Assembly (NCBI RefSeq): GCF_000313135.1
Contig: NW_004457435.1
Location: forward strand, 14,213 to 78,212
Direction of reading: 5' to 3'
From: Acanthamoeba castellanii str. Neff
Taxonomy: Eukaryota; Discosea; Longamoebia; Acanthamoebidae
Length of the DNA: 64,000 nt
The stretch's first letter is position 1, and each line of letters begins with the position of its first letter. A program made the translations under genes and the position numbers. Shown here piece after piece: positions 42,675 to 57,512 of this stretch. The notes under the pieces are model-generated. The model saw only the letters and a list, made by a program, of their open reading frames with translations, had not been told where the DNA came from and did no database searches.

Positions 42675-45648
42675 ATGTCTTCCACGCGCAAGCACAAGGC
42701 GGCCGACGGCGATGAAGGCGAAGGCTCCTCCCCATCCTCCTCCCCTCGCTCGTCTCCGCATCGAGCCAAGTCACCATCATCATCGTCGGGAAACAAGAAG
42801 CGCAGATTGGACACGAATGGAAGCGACGAATCGACAGCTACCACTTCCTCCTCTTCTTCCTCCACCTCAACGTCTTCTTCCGTCTTCCCACATCCCGCAC
42901 TCCATCAGCTGCCGCCCCATCTCCTCAACCACTCTCACCCGGGTGGCGATCTGGGCGAATCCCTCCGATTTTCGCAAGTGGCGCGTCTCCTCGACGCCTC
43001 GGCTGAGGATGGCGGGCTCGGGCTGGGCCACTCCTCGTCTGGTCTCGGGACCTCCACCGATTCCTCCTTCTGGAAGATGCTGTACGCTCTCCCATCCCTC
43101 TCTACTCGCCATCTATCAATCTATCTTCCATCTCAAGATTCTACTTGCTGCCCCCCCCCAATGCTTTTCTTCCATTTCGTAGTGTGTTCTTTAGCGATGG
43201 TGTTGTTGATGATGGCGTGTTCGTGGCAATCTATCATGCAGGGAGACCGAGGACCCGTCTGAGGTCACAAAACAGATGAACCAGACGGCCGAGCTGCAGC
43301 AGCAGCTCCTCAAGACGGCCCACCTCCTGCGCTCCTCGCAGGACGGCACCGAGGCGGCCGGCGGCAACCACCACCACCAGGACGCGTCGCTCTACGCGTC
43401 GCAGGGCGGCGGCGGCCACCAGCCCCAGCCCTCGCTGTCGCAGTCGCAGCTCATGAGCGCGCTGATGGGCTCGGCCTCGGCCAACGAACTGCTGGGCGAG
43501 GGCGTCGTCGACTACCCGCCGCTGTCGGCCTCCACCCACGCCCTGCTCACCTCGTTCATCAAGCAGGAGGGCGCCAGCTCGAGCGGCGGCGCCACGATCG
43601 CGTCTGTCGCTGGGTCGGGCGTCGCCGCGCTGCCGCTGCCACCCCCGCCGCACGGCACTATCGCGCCCTCGCCCGCCTCGGCCTTCTCGTCGCCCACGGC
43701 CGCCGCGTCCAGCGGCAAGAAGTCCGGCGGCGGCCACAAGGCCACGCGCTCCGGCTCCACGTCGCCCGCGCCGCAGTCCTCGTCGTCCACGTCGAGCGGC
43801 GGCGGCGGCCAGGCGGCGGCCCAGCACTCGGCAGCGGCTGCAGCTGCGGCGGCGGCGGTTGCAGGCATGAACGACGGGAGCGCGGCGGCGGCGCTGCTGT
43901 CGCAGCTGGCGTCGATGGAGGAGAGCGTCGACAACCAGCTGAAGGCGATGAAGTTCCAGCAGTGCGACGTGATCGACACGCAGCTGCACAACCGCGCGGA
44001 GATGGACAAGCTGCTCAAGGCGCAGGGCGACCTGCGGAAGCAGATCGAGCAGTCGGTGCAGCGCCTGGAGCAGCTCAACGACACCCACATCCTCACCGCC
44101 ACCGACGCCTACCGCCTCGTGTGCCTCTCCGACTCGTTCGCGCTCCACGCGCGGCGGCTGCGGCTCTACCAGGAGGAGCTGTTCCAGGCCCAGTCGGGCC
44201 AGCCCGTCAAGCCCGTCGCGTCGCTGGTCATCACCAAGCAGCCGTTCCCGTGCACCGTCAAGCAGTCCAAGTCGGTCGACGACCCGGTCGACGTGGTGCT
44301 GATCACGGGCGCCAAGTCCGAGATCCAGGCCATGGGCCAGGTCAAGGCCGAGCTCATCAACGAGGACTACAACCCGATCTCCAAGAAGAAGAACTCGGCG
44401 CCCGCCATTCAGAACGCGGCCGAGACGATGGACGAGTCGCTCATGGTCACCTTCAAGCGCCTCATCTTCCCGCACGGCTCGCGGGTCAAGTCGGTCAACA
44501 TGCGCTTCGCCCAGGAGGTCACCATGAACGGCTCCTCCATGCGCCTCCTCAGCGAGCCCACCAAGCCCTTCATCGTCATGACCAACCACGGACAGAGGTC
44601 CACCACAGGTAACGACCTTGTCTGTGTGCGTGCGCATGCGTGTGTGTGTGTGTGGTGGAGGCTAACTCCTCACACAACGCAGAGGGCAAGCTGTTGAAGA
44701 AGCACACGTTTGCCAACCGTTCGGAGATACCGTGGCCGGCGTTCGCCAACGCGATGCAGATCCACTACATTCGGGCCACCAAGCAGGACCCCAAGAAGCC
44801 CGTCCGCCCGCTCTCCAACAAGGACATCGAATACCTCCACCTCACCAAGTTCAACGGCAAGATGAGGTATGTGCCTATCTTGTCCCTACATCGCCACCTT
44901 CACCTTCACCTGGTGTTGTACTCAACGCGAAAGTGGACCAGCATCAACCAGGAGGACTACGACCAGTTCTGGGCGTGGTTCGGCACCATCCTCTACAAGA
45001 TCCGCAACCACCAGAAGCACATCCTCCCCATGTGGATCAAGGGTGCGCCCCACACCCTTCGTGGCATATTAACGTGTATATAGCACATATTAACATATTT
45101 ATAACATTTGTATATCACTATACAGGGCTGATCTACGGCTTCTTGTCGAGGGAGGACTCGGACCGGCTGCTGCTGACGCAGGGCGCGCTGCCGGGCTCGT
45201 TCCTGATTCGCTTCAGCGACCGGTGCGCGGGCCAGTTCGTGGTGGTCTACGTGACGTCGTCGCCCAACAAGAAGGCCGACGGCGGTGCCGGCGGCGGGGA
45301 CGACCGAGAGGTCAAGCACTACCTCATCAACCCGGAGGACATCGAGAAGAAGAGCACCCTCCCCGACTTCCTGCGAGACTGCGAAAACCTCTGGTTCCTC
45401 CTCCAGGTCGTGCGCGACCACGACACCGGAGTGGTACGTCGCCACACACGCACACGCACACACCTCCGTGCGTGTCGTGCGGTCGTGAGTGTGGCCTGGA
45501 GCTGACGGCGAGTGTTTTTGCTTGGGGGGGGGCGTGTGTTCCTTCAGGTGAGCCTGAGGCCCAAGAACAAGGACGAACTGCTGGCCTCCTTCTACTCGCG
45601 GGAAAAGTCGCAGACGCTGCTGCTCGGCTACGACAACCGCCAGCCGTG
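42675..45648 (+). CDS. STAT-family transcription factor
   Basis: Start MSSTRKHKAADG at 42675, stop at 45646-45648. Long Ser-, Gln- and Ala-rich N-terminus, then a coiled coil (EESVDNQLKAMKFQQCDVIDTQLHNRAEMDKLL...IEQSVQRLEQLND, 43910-44085). The DNA-binding core runs LVITKQPFPCTVKQSKSV, VDVVLITGA, MVTFKRLIFPHGSRVKSVNMRF, ...PFIVMTNHGQ. The linker part FWAWFGTILYKIRNHQKHILPMW leads to an SH2 domain: GLIYGFLSREDSDRLL, GSFLIRFSDR (the Arg of FLIRFS) and FVVVYVTSS. A single tyrosine in LLLGYDN six residues from the end is the obvious phosphorylation site for SH2-mediated dimerisation. The layout matches Dictyostelium STATs. GTAACG and GTATGTG donors mark the introns at about 44608 and 44866. Confidence 0.9.
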
Positions 45649-45876
45649 AAGCACCACCGCGCCTCCGACGCACGTAAAGCGAAAGCGAAACGGAGAACGG
45701 AGAACGAAGACGTGGAAGGGAAGGAGAAAGTAACACGCAAGGAGAGATAGGAAGACAGAGAACAAAGGAACGAACCGCGCCAAACCTGTATAGAGCAGAG
45801 GCCACCAACCATCAACACATAAACGACAAGGTCGAGGATAACTTTGCCGGACAACAACGTAACGTGCCGCCTACCG

Positions 45877-47841
45877 TCACCAGTGCGGTGCGAGGAGGTC
45901 CTCATCCTCCTTGCTCAGTTCGTCGTCATTCTTGGCCGGAGAGTAGAGCGCCAGCTCCTCGTCCAGGAAGATCCTGCTTGGTGCGGTCAAAACAGGAGAG
46001 TTCGCAGGCAAGCGAGAAGTAGGGCATACCTCGAGAACGTACGCCTCTGGAAGGGAGCAGGACGCTTCAGCTGCTGCGCCGCCGAAGGTACACGTGGGGC
46101 GGATGAAGGCGACGCCGAAGGTGGTGCTGGCACGGCCTTGGGAGGAGTTGCTGGGGTTGATGCGGCCGGGCGAGACTTCGGCGGAGGCATGGCTGCCAGA
46201 GTGGCTTGGGAAATGCGAGCAGACCAGGGAATCGCCGCTCGTGCAGGCACGGGGGAGGAAAGCGCCTTGGGACTCTGAACAGATGTCGGGCGAGATATCG
46301 AGTTGAGAGTGGTGGTCTTGGGACTGGCCACGGCGGCCACGGGCTGCGCCAGTTGGTTCATGAGCTGCATAACGGAGACTGGCTCGTCTCTCACGCTGGC
46401 TGGAGCACTGGAAGACAGCACGTGTTGGTTAGAGTCGGAAAAGTAGAGATCCGAGAGAGGGGTAGAGAGGCGTACGGCTGCCATCTGTCCATGGCGTCGA
46501 GCCTCGTCTCCGTCTGTGCAATGCGCTGCTTGAGGTTGCGCTCTTGGGCCTCGAGGTGATCCTTCTGTATGGCCCAGGAACCGGCGAGATCTCTGTTCGA
46601 GATGGTGAGATAGCTTCTTCTTTAGCTTAGAGCCAGCAGGCTTTGTGACGCACCGCAAGTAGTACAGCTCCTCCAAGGCCACGCTGATATCTTTTTCATA
46701 GCTTTGGGGTTCAGCAACCGTCAGCAACGAAATGGTAAGTAATAACGTGTCGGAAAGCGACAGTAGCTGAAGGTGAGGCGTGCGCATACCCGCTGATCTT
46801 CTCTGATGCCACAAGCTTGCGCAGCTGAGCCTCAGTTTGGGATTCAAGTTCGGAGATCTGGGCTTCCTCTCCGCCTTGTGCGGCACGTAGGCCTGTACAA
46901 AGTGGTGGGTGAGGCAGACCAAATCACAAACGTTGACGCCGGCATTAAGGTGCACCTTCACTCTCGAGTAGCAAGTGATCCAACTGCGCTCCAAGGTTCT
47001 CGCGCAATTGCTCCGCTTCTTTTCTCGCGCGGAGGGTGCGATCGATCCGCGCGCACTATCAGCCGAGTCGTAATAGTGTCAGAGCCGAGAAGGGTCGTGT
47101 TCTCTGAGTAGTGTTCTGTACCCTATCCTTGATCGTGCTGATCTCCTGAGCTATGTGCTCGAGCTCCTTCTGGGTGGCTGCAGCGTTGCCCATTGCGCTC
47201 ACTATGACCTTTCCTTCGGCATACACCGCATGCATCCTGAGGACCCGATTACACTTGAGCCGACTGAGGTAGAGCTTGAGGGAGAGAGAATAGGCGTACG
47301 TCCGCTTGAACGCCGCACGGCTCGCATTTATCGTTTGCTGCAGTTGGCGCTTCTCTACTTCAAGCTTGCTCCTCGTGGTCGATAGCTCTTCGCGTTCTTA
47401 GGGCAATTAACAGACCGTCGTGTGAGTAAGGAATGGATAAGCACGAAAGCACGAACGTACTGGCGCGAAGGAACGCGTTGTGAGCTTTACATTCAGCGAG
47501 CTCCTGGTCAAGCTGAGCGTTCTCTCTGTGCGATGCGTCCGCGTAAATGCACTGCAAAGTGGACATGGACTCTTTGTCGAGGGCGTACGTGAGGGCGGCT
47601 TGTGTGGCTCTTTGAGCGTCTTTGATGTGCTCCTGGAGCTTTTGCGCGTCTCTTATGGTTCCCGCTCGCGCTTGGCTAAGCTCTGCCGCACTACACGCCG
47701 AGAAAAGGAGTCTATTACAACGCAACGGGAGGCCACAGTTACGTGGGGAGGGTACGAGCGTTGCGTTTTTAAGTGTTCCTCCTTCATCTCCTGAATCTCG
47801 GAGAAGAGGCTCTCGAGCGAGTGATCGGCTCGTGGCAACAT
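45877..47841 (-). CDS. Coiled-coil protein of unknown function
   Basis: Stop at 45877-45879 (it ends SKEDEDLLAPHW). Exons up to 47841 encode heptad-rich segments: LESLFSEIQEMKEEHLKTQ, QKLQEHIKDAQRATQAAL, ISELESQTEAQLRKLVASEK, ISVALEELYYLR and LEAQERNLKQRIAQTETRLDAMDRW. A Ser/Pro/Ala-rich region and a conserved-looking acidic tail (FLDEELALYSP) follow. I chose the ATG at 47841 because the frame upstream breaks; a further 5' exon is possible. No enzymatic domain is visible. A structural role (centrosome, kinetochore or cytoskeleton) is only a guess from the coiled coils. Confidence 0.55.
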
Positions 47842-48085
47842 GTTATCCAGACGCTCTTCCGAAGCTCGAGGTGTGCACGACGTCGCTACGTTGAACTTCA
47901 AGTCCCATTTGCTTCATCTGCCCCAGATCAGGCTTTGCCTGCGTTTCCTTGTATGCAAGAAAAAGAATTTCACAATATTTTCCTGCTACGGAGCTCCGTA
48001 GAGCTTTCCTAAAAAAGCGACTTGGTTTAAAGTGGCAGAGACGTGAACAACCTCCTTTTCTCGGCTTTGTTTGTTATGGTACAAA

Positions 48086-49624
48086 ATGAGAGGGCTTAGG
48101 TGCATGAACATGGTGCTCTGGGCTTCTCTGGTAATACTTGCTCTGTGGCTAGTTATGCAACAGAAGCCGTTGAGCTTTTCCGTCAGCTCTCCCCCTCCAT
48201 TTCATCAGACATCTCTGCGCGGATCAACCTCGAACGCTCCTGCTCGGACCACTCCCAACCCCTTCGCCATACCATGGGAGGACTACGTGTCCCCCTCGGG
48301 AGATGTGCGCATCATATCCGCAGCCCAGGACCATCGCATCTTCCCCACGCAGCTGCCTTCCTCCATCATTGCCGCCACCTTCCCGTCCCTCGCCTCTGAC
48401 CCCCTCTACCGAGTGATTCAGTTACACATGGCACTCCACCACAAGTTCGTCGACGTGGCCCATCAGAAGACCGACGCCTTCGACACGGTGGAGCTCAACT
48501 GGCACGAAGAGGCAGGCCCGAGGCTGCTGCCCGCGCATCAGTGCCTCCACAACCTGCCCCGCGGCACCAAGTGGCGAATGGAGCACGGCGCGCCCAAGTT
48601 CCTCGAGATCATCATCCGCTGCGCGTTCTTCATCGAACCCGAGCTCATGGAGGTTCTGCTGGACCACAGCACCAGTCGGGCTTCGCTTGCGGTCTACATG
48701 GCGAAAGAGCGCGTCGACTTCCCCCTCTCCCAGGTGTTCCACCTGGCCAGCCCGGCCCCCCTACTCCCCCGGCACGCGCAACCACCGAAGTTCCCAACTG
48801 CGCCATGGGTCAAGCACCAAGAGCGGCTCAGTCACAGCATCGTGCGGCCAGCGCCTGGCAGCGAAGCCGCGGCCTTGCGCGTGGGCGTCGCCTGCACCAA
48901 GAAATACACGTGGAACAACGACGACGAGCTGTGGCTCATGTGGATGCTGGACGTGGTGGGCGTGGCGCACGTGGTGATCGACATCTCCACACGCGATCTC
49001 GAGCTATCCAAGGTGGAGAATGGCCTCGCCAACCACCCCGGCCTCGCCGAACGCGTGACGCTAGTCGACCTGGACATCCCCTTCGGATCGCCCCCGATCA
49101 CCTACTGCTACCTGATCGAGAGCGTAGCGCGGGACGTCTTCATGCGCTGGCAGGCGGACTTCGACTACATCTTCATGATCGACGCCGACGAGTTCGTGCA
49201 GCTGTTCGACAGGGAACCACCGTTCGCGCGGCTCGACGTCAGGACCTTCATCGAGCGCAACCAGGAGCGCATCAGTCGTGAGGGCTTAGCCTACCTTCGT
49301 CGACCCACCATCCTGCGGTCAGAGGCCAACAACGCCTCCGACCCGATGCTGGGTGAGTTCCTGGCGACGCTGCCGCTGCTCAACGGCGAGGAGCTGTTCT
49401 CCATCATCGAGCCCGCAGCGCGCGCGCCCACAGCCGATAAGATGTCCGTCGGGAAGTCGCTGTTCTGGCCGCCTCGGGCGGTGTACTCGTTCCTGCACTA
49501 CAACCAGGACACGCCGCCCGTCTTCTACAACGTGAGCGAGGCCCACATGCTCCATGTCCGCCAGGAGGTGAAAGCCGACAGCATCAGGCAGTATGTGGAC
49601 AGGATGGAGCGGTGGCGTAGCTAG
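48086..49624 (+). CDS. GT92/DUF23-like type II membrane glycosyltransferase, single exon
   Basis: One uninterrupted frame of 512 residues, rare among the intron-rich neighbours. The start is the ATG at 48086; a signal anchor follows at once (VLWASLVILALWLVM). The lumenal half shows GVACTKKYTWNNDDELWLMWMLDVVGVAHVVI, FDYIFMIDADEFVQLFD (a DxD motif), PTILRSEANNA and KSLFWPPRAVYSFLHYN, ending EAHMLHVRQEV. The DxDEF motif and the closing KxI..P..V...H.H pattern fit the GT92 (DUF23) group, which adds galactose or related sugars in the Golgi. The donor and acceptor cannot be read from sequence. Divergent from the coiled-coil gene, with 244 bp between the starts. Confidence 0.7.
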   Translation: MRGLRCMNMVLWASLVILALWLVMQQKPLSFSVSSPPPFHQTSLRGSTSNAPARTTPNPFAIPWEDYVSPSGDVRIISAAQDHRIFPTQLPSSIIAATFPSLASDPLYRVIQLHMALHHKFVDVAHQKTDAFDTVELNWHEEAGPRLLPAHQCLHNLPRGTKWRMEHGAPKFLEIIIRCAFFIEPELMEVLLDHSTSRASLAVYMAKERVDFPLSQVFHLASPAPLLPRHAQPPKFPTAPWVKHQERLSHSIVRPAPGSEAAALRVGVACTKKYTWNNDDELWLMWMLDVVGVAHVVIDISTRDLELSKVENGLANHPGLAERVTLVDLDIPFGSPPITYCYLIESVARDVFMRWQADFDYIFMIDADEFVQLFDREPPFARLDVRTFIERNQERISREGLAYLRRPTILRSEANNASDPMLGEFLATLPLLNGEELFSIIEPAARAPTADKMSVGKSLFWPPRAVYSFLHYNQDTPPVFYNVSEAHMLHVRQEVKADSIRQYVDRMERWRS

Positions 49625-49760
49625 CCGTGGTTTTCAATCAATCTGTCCTTTTTATTTCTTTTTCTCAACTTTACCTGCCAGCCCCTAGGAGGCCTTTTGA
49701 TGCAATTAAAAAATTGAAAATTAATGATACAATGTACATGCAATTTATTCGAGATGGTGA

Positions 49761-52700
49761 TCAGTCGTAGAGGACGAGATCGAGGAAATGGAAGGACCGG
49801 TCACGGTGTGGGCCGTATACTGAAGAACAGCGTACGCGGGCGTTGACGGTGGTGGCGGGCACGATGGCCACGATCGGCCGCAGGGCCTCCTCCACCTCCT
49901 TCCGCCGCGCCGCCAGCTGTCCGTTGAGTCGCGCCATCTCCGCCCGTATCCGCTCGCGCTCCTCATCGCTCACGCCCACCGGCAGCGTTACCGCTGCCTC
50001 GCCGCGACATGTCATGAGCTGCTGGAGCGCTGTTGCCGTCGTCGTCGTTGTCTCGATTATCGCGGGCGTGGCCGTCGCCCTGGGCGTGCCAGAGATCGCG
50101 GCCTCGACTATGGCCAGCTCCTCGTCCAAGTCGGCGCCGGATGTCGGTGGTGCGAAGGGAGTGGGCTGTGGTGATGGCGTAGCGGAGGAGGTGGTCGTGG
50201 TGGCGGCGGCGACGAATTCGTTCTCCTCACGCGAGGACTGTCGCTTCGTCGCGCCAAAGTCGAACGGGATGTGCTTCACCCACGTCTGCACCGCGGCGAC
50301 GGACTTGCCCTCCATGCTGCCCAGCGAGACGCCGCTACTGCTGCTGATGCTGCCCATGCGCGACCGCGTACCGCTGCTGCTGGTGCTGACGCTCACACCG
50401 ACGTCGGTGCTGGCTCCGGCGGCGTTGTTCAGCGATTCGACCACCTTGCCCGCATTGCCGTTCGCGCTCGTTCGCTTCTGACGGCCCGTCCGCCACTCGT
50501 CGAGGATGCACCAGCCATCGTCTTCTTCGCCGTCGCCCTCAGCGACACCGTCCTGGTCGTCGCTGTCTTCGTCGCCATCGGCGCTGCTGCTGCTGCCGAC
50601 GATCGTCGAGTCGGCCGGCAGCAGCATCGCGGTGTCGTCCGACTTGGCGGCGGCGGTGAGAAAGACGCCGAAGAAGAGCAGCAGGTCGTCGCGCTCGCAC
50701 GACAGGGCGCGCTTGCGGCGCTCCTTGAGTACGGCGGGCTGGATGGCCTGCAGCTCCTGCTCGCGCTTCGCCAGAAAGTCGGCGACGCACGCCTCCACCT
50801 CCTCCTGCAGCCCTGCCTTCAATTCCTGAACGCCAAACGCACACACGACACATGGCACCACCAGTAAGCACACCTGCGTTGTATGATCACCGCACACGCA
50901 ACACACGACACGCAACACGCACCTCTTCATCGTAGACAAACTTCTGCACGACCTTCTTCTCGAGCTCCTCGGCGAAGATGAATAGTCGGCCGTCGCTCGC
51001 CCGCTTCGTTGTGCCACCACTTCCGAGTTCAGCGCTGACATCAGTCTCCGCGCCCTCGGCCTCGGCGGCCTTGGCACCTCCCTCTCCAGCGTTGTCGCTG
51101 CCGCGGCCTCGCTGGCCCTCGGCCACCACCCAGACCCGCTTGTCCTTGTCCTCGGCACCCGACGACGACGATGCCAACGCCGGCATGGACGCCGAACGAG
51201 GCGTCAGCGCTGCGCGCGGCGTGGGGACCAACAGGGCCTCGCCGCTGGCCAGTGGCGCCGGCGCGGAGGCAGGTGTTGGCGCTGCAGGCGCGGACGCGGG
51301 CGTAGTGGCTGATGTGATCGTGTTGTCGATGCGCGGGGGAGCGACGGCGGTGGTGCCGAGGCCGAGGTCGTCATCGTCGCCCAGTAGGATATCATCGATC
51401 GCGGCGAGCTCGTCCCGCACGCTGCGCTCGATCGCCTCCTGCTGCTGGAGCTCGGCGAACAGCGCCGGCGGCGATGATGGCACTGTGAGCTGTTCATGGT
51501 AGTACTGCGGACGCGGCGAGAACGTTTGCTGCGACTGCTGGTACTGTGGTCGAGGCGAGAAGGTCTGCTGCTGATGTTGCAACGGCTGATGGTGGTGGTA
51601 GGTCTGCGGCGTCGATGGGGCGGGCAGCGGCGAAGCGTGAACGGCGCCCGCGGGTGGGTGCGGGTGACTAGTGGAGTAGAAGGGGGTGGACGGGAGTGAA
51701 TAGGAGAGCGGCAGCTTGTGTGAGGGCAAGGGCGTGGACGGCGGCGAGGCCGGCGTTGTCGTCGACGACAGCAATTGGGCGTCGATGATGCGGAGCTTGA
51801 GCTCCTCGATGGTCTGCTGGGCCTGGGCCAGCAGCTTCCGCTCCCGCTTGCGCTCCTTCTCGAGCCGGCGCTCGTGGTCGCGCATGGCGGTGACCGACTC
51901 GCGCAGGCGCGAGTGGTCCTCGGCCAGCGCGCTGAGCTCCCGCCGCAGGCTCTCGTTCTCCTGCTTGGCGCGCTGCGTCTTCTCCTTGAGCTCGACCACC
52001 GCACCATCGCTGCCATCGTGTGTCGACACCGCTAGCAGCTGCTGCCGACCGCGCCCACTTTGTCGTCGCGATCCAGGGGCGCTGCTGACGTCGGCATCAC
52101 TGTCGTAGCTGTAGCTGCCGTGGCTCTCGCAGTCGCTGCCGTCGCCGTCGTCTTCGTTCTCCCCAATCGCTTCACCGTTTTCGTTCTTTGAGACAAAGAA
52201 CGAAGTGAGACGACGCGAGAAGGAGTTCGACCGAGACTTGCGTTCGCGTTCGCGCGTGAGATCGCCCCGGAACGTGCTCAGCTTGTCGAGCAGGTTGGTG
52301 ACCTGCTTGCGCAGTCGCTCGCTCTCACTCTTGGCCTCCTTGAGCTCCTCCTTGTAGTTCTCCACTTCGTCCGACAGGCGACGCATCTTTTCCCGCTGTT
52401 CCATCTCCTTCTTCATCTTTTTGTTCTCCTCGTTGTCTCTGCTCTCCTTCTCCTTTTCGATCTTTTGGATGTAGTCCCACAGTTTGGCCTAATAGACGCG
52501 AAGTTGAACATAATGCGCAGAAGGAGCGACCTTGAGTAAACTGATGCATTCGTAGAATGCCTGAGTAGCGTGTGTGCGGCGTGTGCGGTGGTACCTCGAG
52601 TTGCTCGGCCAGACGGGATTTAGAATTCAACATCCTTTTCTTCACCTTCAGTTCCACTGTTTGGGGAAGAGATTGGGGGGGGGGCATGATCAATCAGATT

Positions 52701-53597
52701 GGCACACAGCAACACTCGCGCACAATATGTACGCAACGTATGCACCGCGTGCACGCATGAGACATGAACACACGTGCGAGCGTACCCTTGAGTTCTTCTA
52801 GTTCGGTGCGTACGTTTTCCTCCTGGGCTTGCAACTCCCATATCTTTTCCTGCTGCATGCGGATCTGTGTGTACGTGTGTGTCGTGTGTCGTGTGTGTGG
52901 TGTGTGTCGTGTGTGTCGTGTGTGTGTGGTGTGTGTGTGTGTCGTGCACATTATTAGCGGTCAGCGACAGATGAGCATGCGTGAACCTGGGTGTGAGCGA
53001 GCATGCCTTGTCCTGGTATTCGTTGAGAATCGAAGAATTCTGGTACACCTCCAGCTGTTCTTCCAACTGCTTGTTCTTCTCCAACTGCATTCGCCACGCA
53101 CACAAAAGGTGCGGGGGTGCGTGTTGTGTGCGGCGCGCGCGTGTCGTGCCATTGAGCCAAGAATGAAGCAGCAAAAGGCTGAGGTTCGGGCGTACCAGCA
53201 TTTTGCCAAAGGCGGCAGCTTGCTGCAGGTGAGCGTCCTGCTGTTCGAAGTGTGCATAGGCCGCCTCCAGCGGCTGCACCAACCGTCGCCGTTTCACCTT
53301 CTGCGCCCCATCTTCTTCCTCTTCCTCTGCTCCTTCATCATCTTTTTCCTCGTCTCCTGTGGACAGGAATTGAAAAGTGCGATTTGTGAGATCAGAGATT
53401 TGTAGAGGGGATTTGTTGCGAGGCGTACGGAGCGCGGAGATGGCGGCAGCAAAGAGCTGCAGGTAGTCCAGCCCCTCCTCATCACTTCCCACCTCCTCCT
53501 GCTGCTCATCTTCTGATTCATCTTCGGTATCTGTCAGCCCACGATCTTCCGATGCGTTGCGCGGTCTTCTTCTTCGTCCTATGCTTGTCGCCTCCAT
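49761..53597 (-). CDS. Large coiled-coil protein, unknown function
   Basis: Start MEATSIGRRRRPRN at 53597, stop at 49761-49763, roughly 1000 residues. The N-terminus is acidic (TEDESEDEQQEE) and is followed by repeated coiled coils: LEAAYAHFEQQDAHLQQAAA, LEKNKQLEEQLEVYQN, QQEKIWELQAQEENVRTELEEL, and a long one at 51780-52490 (EKIEKEKESRDNEENKK... to TIEELKLRIIDAQ). A Pro/Gln/Ser-rich linker, then a helical block (ELKAGLQEEVEACVADFLAKREQELQ, 50690-50830) and a final segment (DEERERIRAEMARLNGQLAARRKEVEEAL) before a short globular-looking end. The basic cluster RRRRP may be a nuclear signal. I recognise no family. Confidence 0.6.
52869..52944 (+). repeat. GTGTGTCGT simple repeat
   Basis: GTGTGTCGTGTGTCGTGTG-type run in an intron of the large coiled-coil gene. 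Confidence 0.8.
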
Positions 53598-53880
53598 CTA
53601 TGTGCTCCTAAAAATAACGAAAAATGTACTGCAGCCCAAGATCAATTCTGTAATTGGGTTCGTGTTGGTCTCCAGCCTTTTTGGAGGAAATTGAGAGAAA
53701 ATGAATTTCTTTTAATCAGTGGTTGTCGACACGCCAGAAATGAAGGGCGGACCAGTGGAGTGCGTTAGAGCAACCGCGAGAGAGATTATTGTTTGTGGAA
53801 GCCCATCAGTTGCCCATCCAGCGAATCAGAGCGAGCGAGATCAGAGAGGAAGTGTGTGCCATTATTTTCCATAATTCAAA
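53598..53880. promoter_or_regulatory. Divergent promoter region, coiled-coil protein / myosin light chain
   Basis: 283 bp between diverging start codons. A-rich near 53605-53625 and at 53865-53880; no TATA consensus. Confidence 0.4.
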
Positions 53881-54348
53881 ATGAGTAAGATGAACCACGT
53901 CAACACCAAGGAGGAGGTCATTGAGGCCTTCCGCATCTTCGACAAGCAGGGTACGCGCACCCCCTCCGCACCCATCTCACCGCACTTATGCCGCGCAATG
54001 CACTGCATTCGAATGACGTTTTTTATTTAAATTGTGTGCCACATCATTTCATTTCATGCATTAATTTAATTCATCACCTCTGCACAGGCACTGGCTACAT
54101 CTCTTCTCACGAGTTCCGTGAGCTCTTGACCGAGCTGGGCGAGCCCATGACCCCTGCCGAGGTACATCCCCGTTCTGCCTGCTCCATCCTGCCATCCATT
54201 CATCTCTGCTGCTGTGAGAGTTTACCAAGAGATGCGTGTCGTGTCCACGACACACTAGATCGACGAGCTGATCTACGAGGCCGACAGAGGTTCGGGCCAG
54301 GTGGCCTACCAGCAGTTCGTGGACATGCTCTTCATGTACGATAACTAA
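53881..54348 (+). CDS. Small two-EF-hand myosin-I light chain-like protein
   Basis: Exons 53881-53950, 54088-54161 and 54259-54348 give exactly 77 residues. It corresponds to one lobe of calmodulin. The first EF loop, DKQGTGYISSHE, has ligands at positions 1, 3, 5 and 12 and could bind calcium. The second, around ADRGSGQVAYQQF, is degenerate. Full-length calmodulin or essential light chains are about 150 residues; one-lobe chains of 73-77 residues are known as myosin-I light chains in Amoebozoa (MlcB, MlcC of Dictyostelium). The size and sequence suggest the light chain of a class I myosin, acting at the membrane cortex. Confidence 0.8.
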
Positions 54349-54432
54349 GCGTTGCTGCTGCTGCACGTGTACCCAACGAGCAACCAGGAAATACACCCTT
54401 GTACAATCCTACCCACATCGCACACAAACATG

Positions 54433-54478
54433 GCACGACACGACACGACACGACACGACACGACACGACACGACACAC
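54433..54478 (+). repeat. (CACGA)n tandem repeat
   Basis: Nine or so copies of CACGA/ACGAC between the myosin light chain and phosphoglucomutase 3' ends. Confidence 0.85.
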
Positions 54479-54564
54479 GCACAAGAGAGCAGTTGCGGTG
54501 GACTTGTTGTTGTCTATTGGTGTTGTGTGAGGTTGGTGGTGAAAGGGAGAGGGAGGGGAGGACT

Positions 54565-57086
<2,522 letters not shown>

Positions 57087-57512
57087 GGTTCTGTTTTTTG
57101 TTAATGCTGCGTAGATCTGTGCGATTGATCGGATGTGTGGTTGATGCCGAGGCTAGATGTGTGGCGTTTGCAGTGTGCAGTCACGAGTGTCCTCGTATTG
57201 CAGTGGAAATATAACAAGAAGGGCCGCGACGACAGCGATGACCTGGAGTTCGAACAAAGCTGGCTCGTTGGGCCAAAGGCTGGAACCGGCCATTTTCCAT
57301 CGCTTTTCTCTGCACTTCCGACGGTGTCAACCGCAGAGACGAAGTTGGCAGTTGCGCACCTCTTCGCGCAAGAAGACAAGTGCACCGCCGTACGTGTCTA
57401 GTTGACACAAGAGGAAGTGACGCCGCTTCATGTCGGTGTCTTGACCTTGACCTCACATGAATAAAAGCAGCTCTTGCCATACATCACACGTACACCCTTA
57501 CACCTACCCAAG
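57087..57512. promoter_or_regulatory. Divergent intergenic region, phosphoglucomutase / RING-GTPase
   Basis: 426 bp. GAATAAAAG near 57459, about 50 bp before the next ATG, may serve as a weak TATA element. No gene seen. Confidence 0.35.

Noticed and set aside
43234..44637. Long minus-strand open frame (467 codons) opposite the STAT gene
   Set aside because: It is the shadow of a GC-rich coding exon; its content is Leu/Gly/Arg/Val low complexity and the plus strand encodes clear STAT domains.
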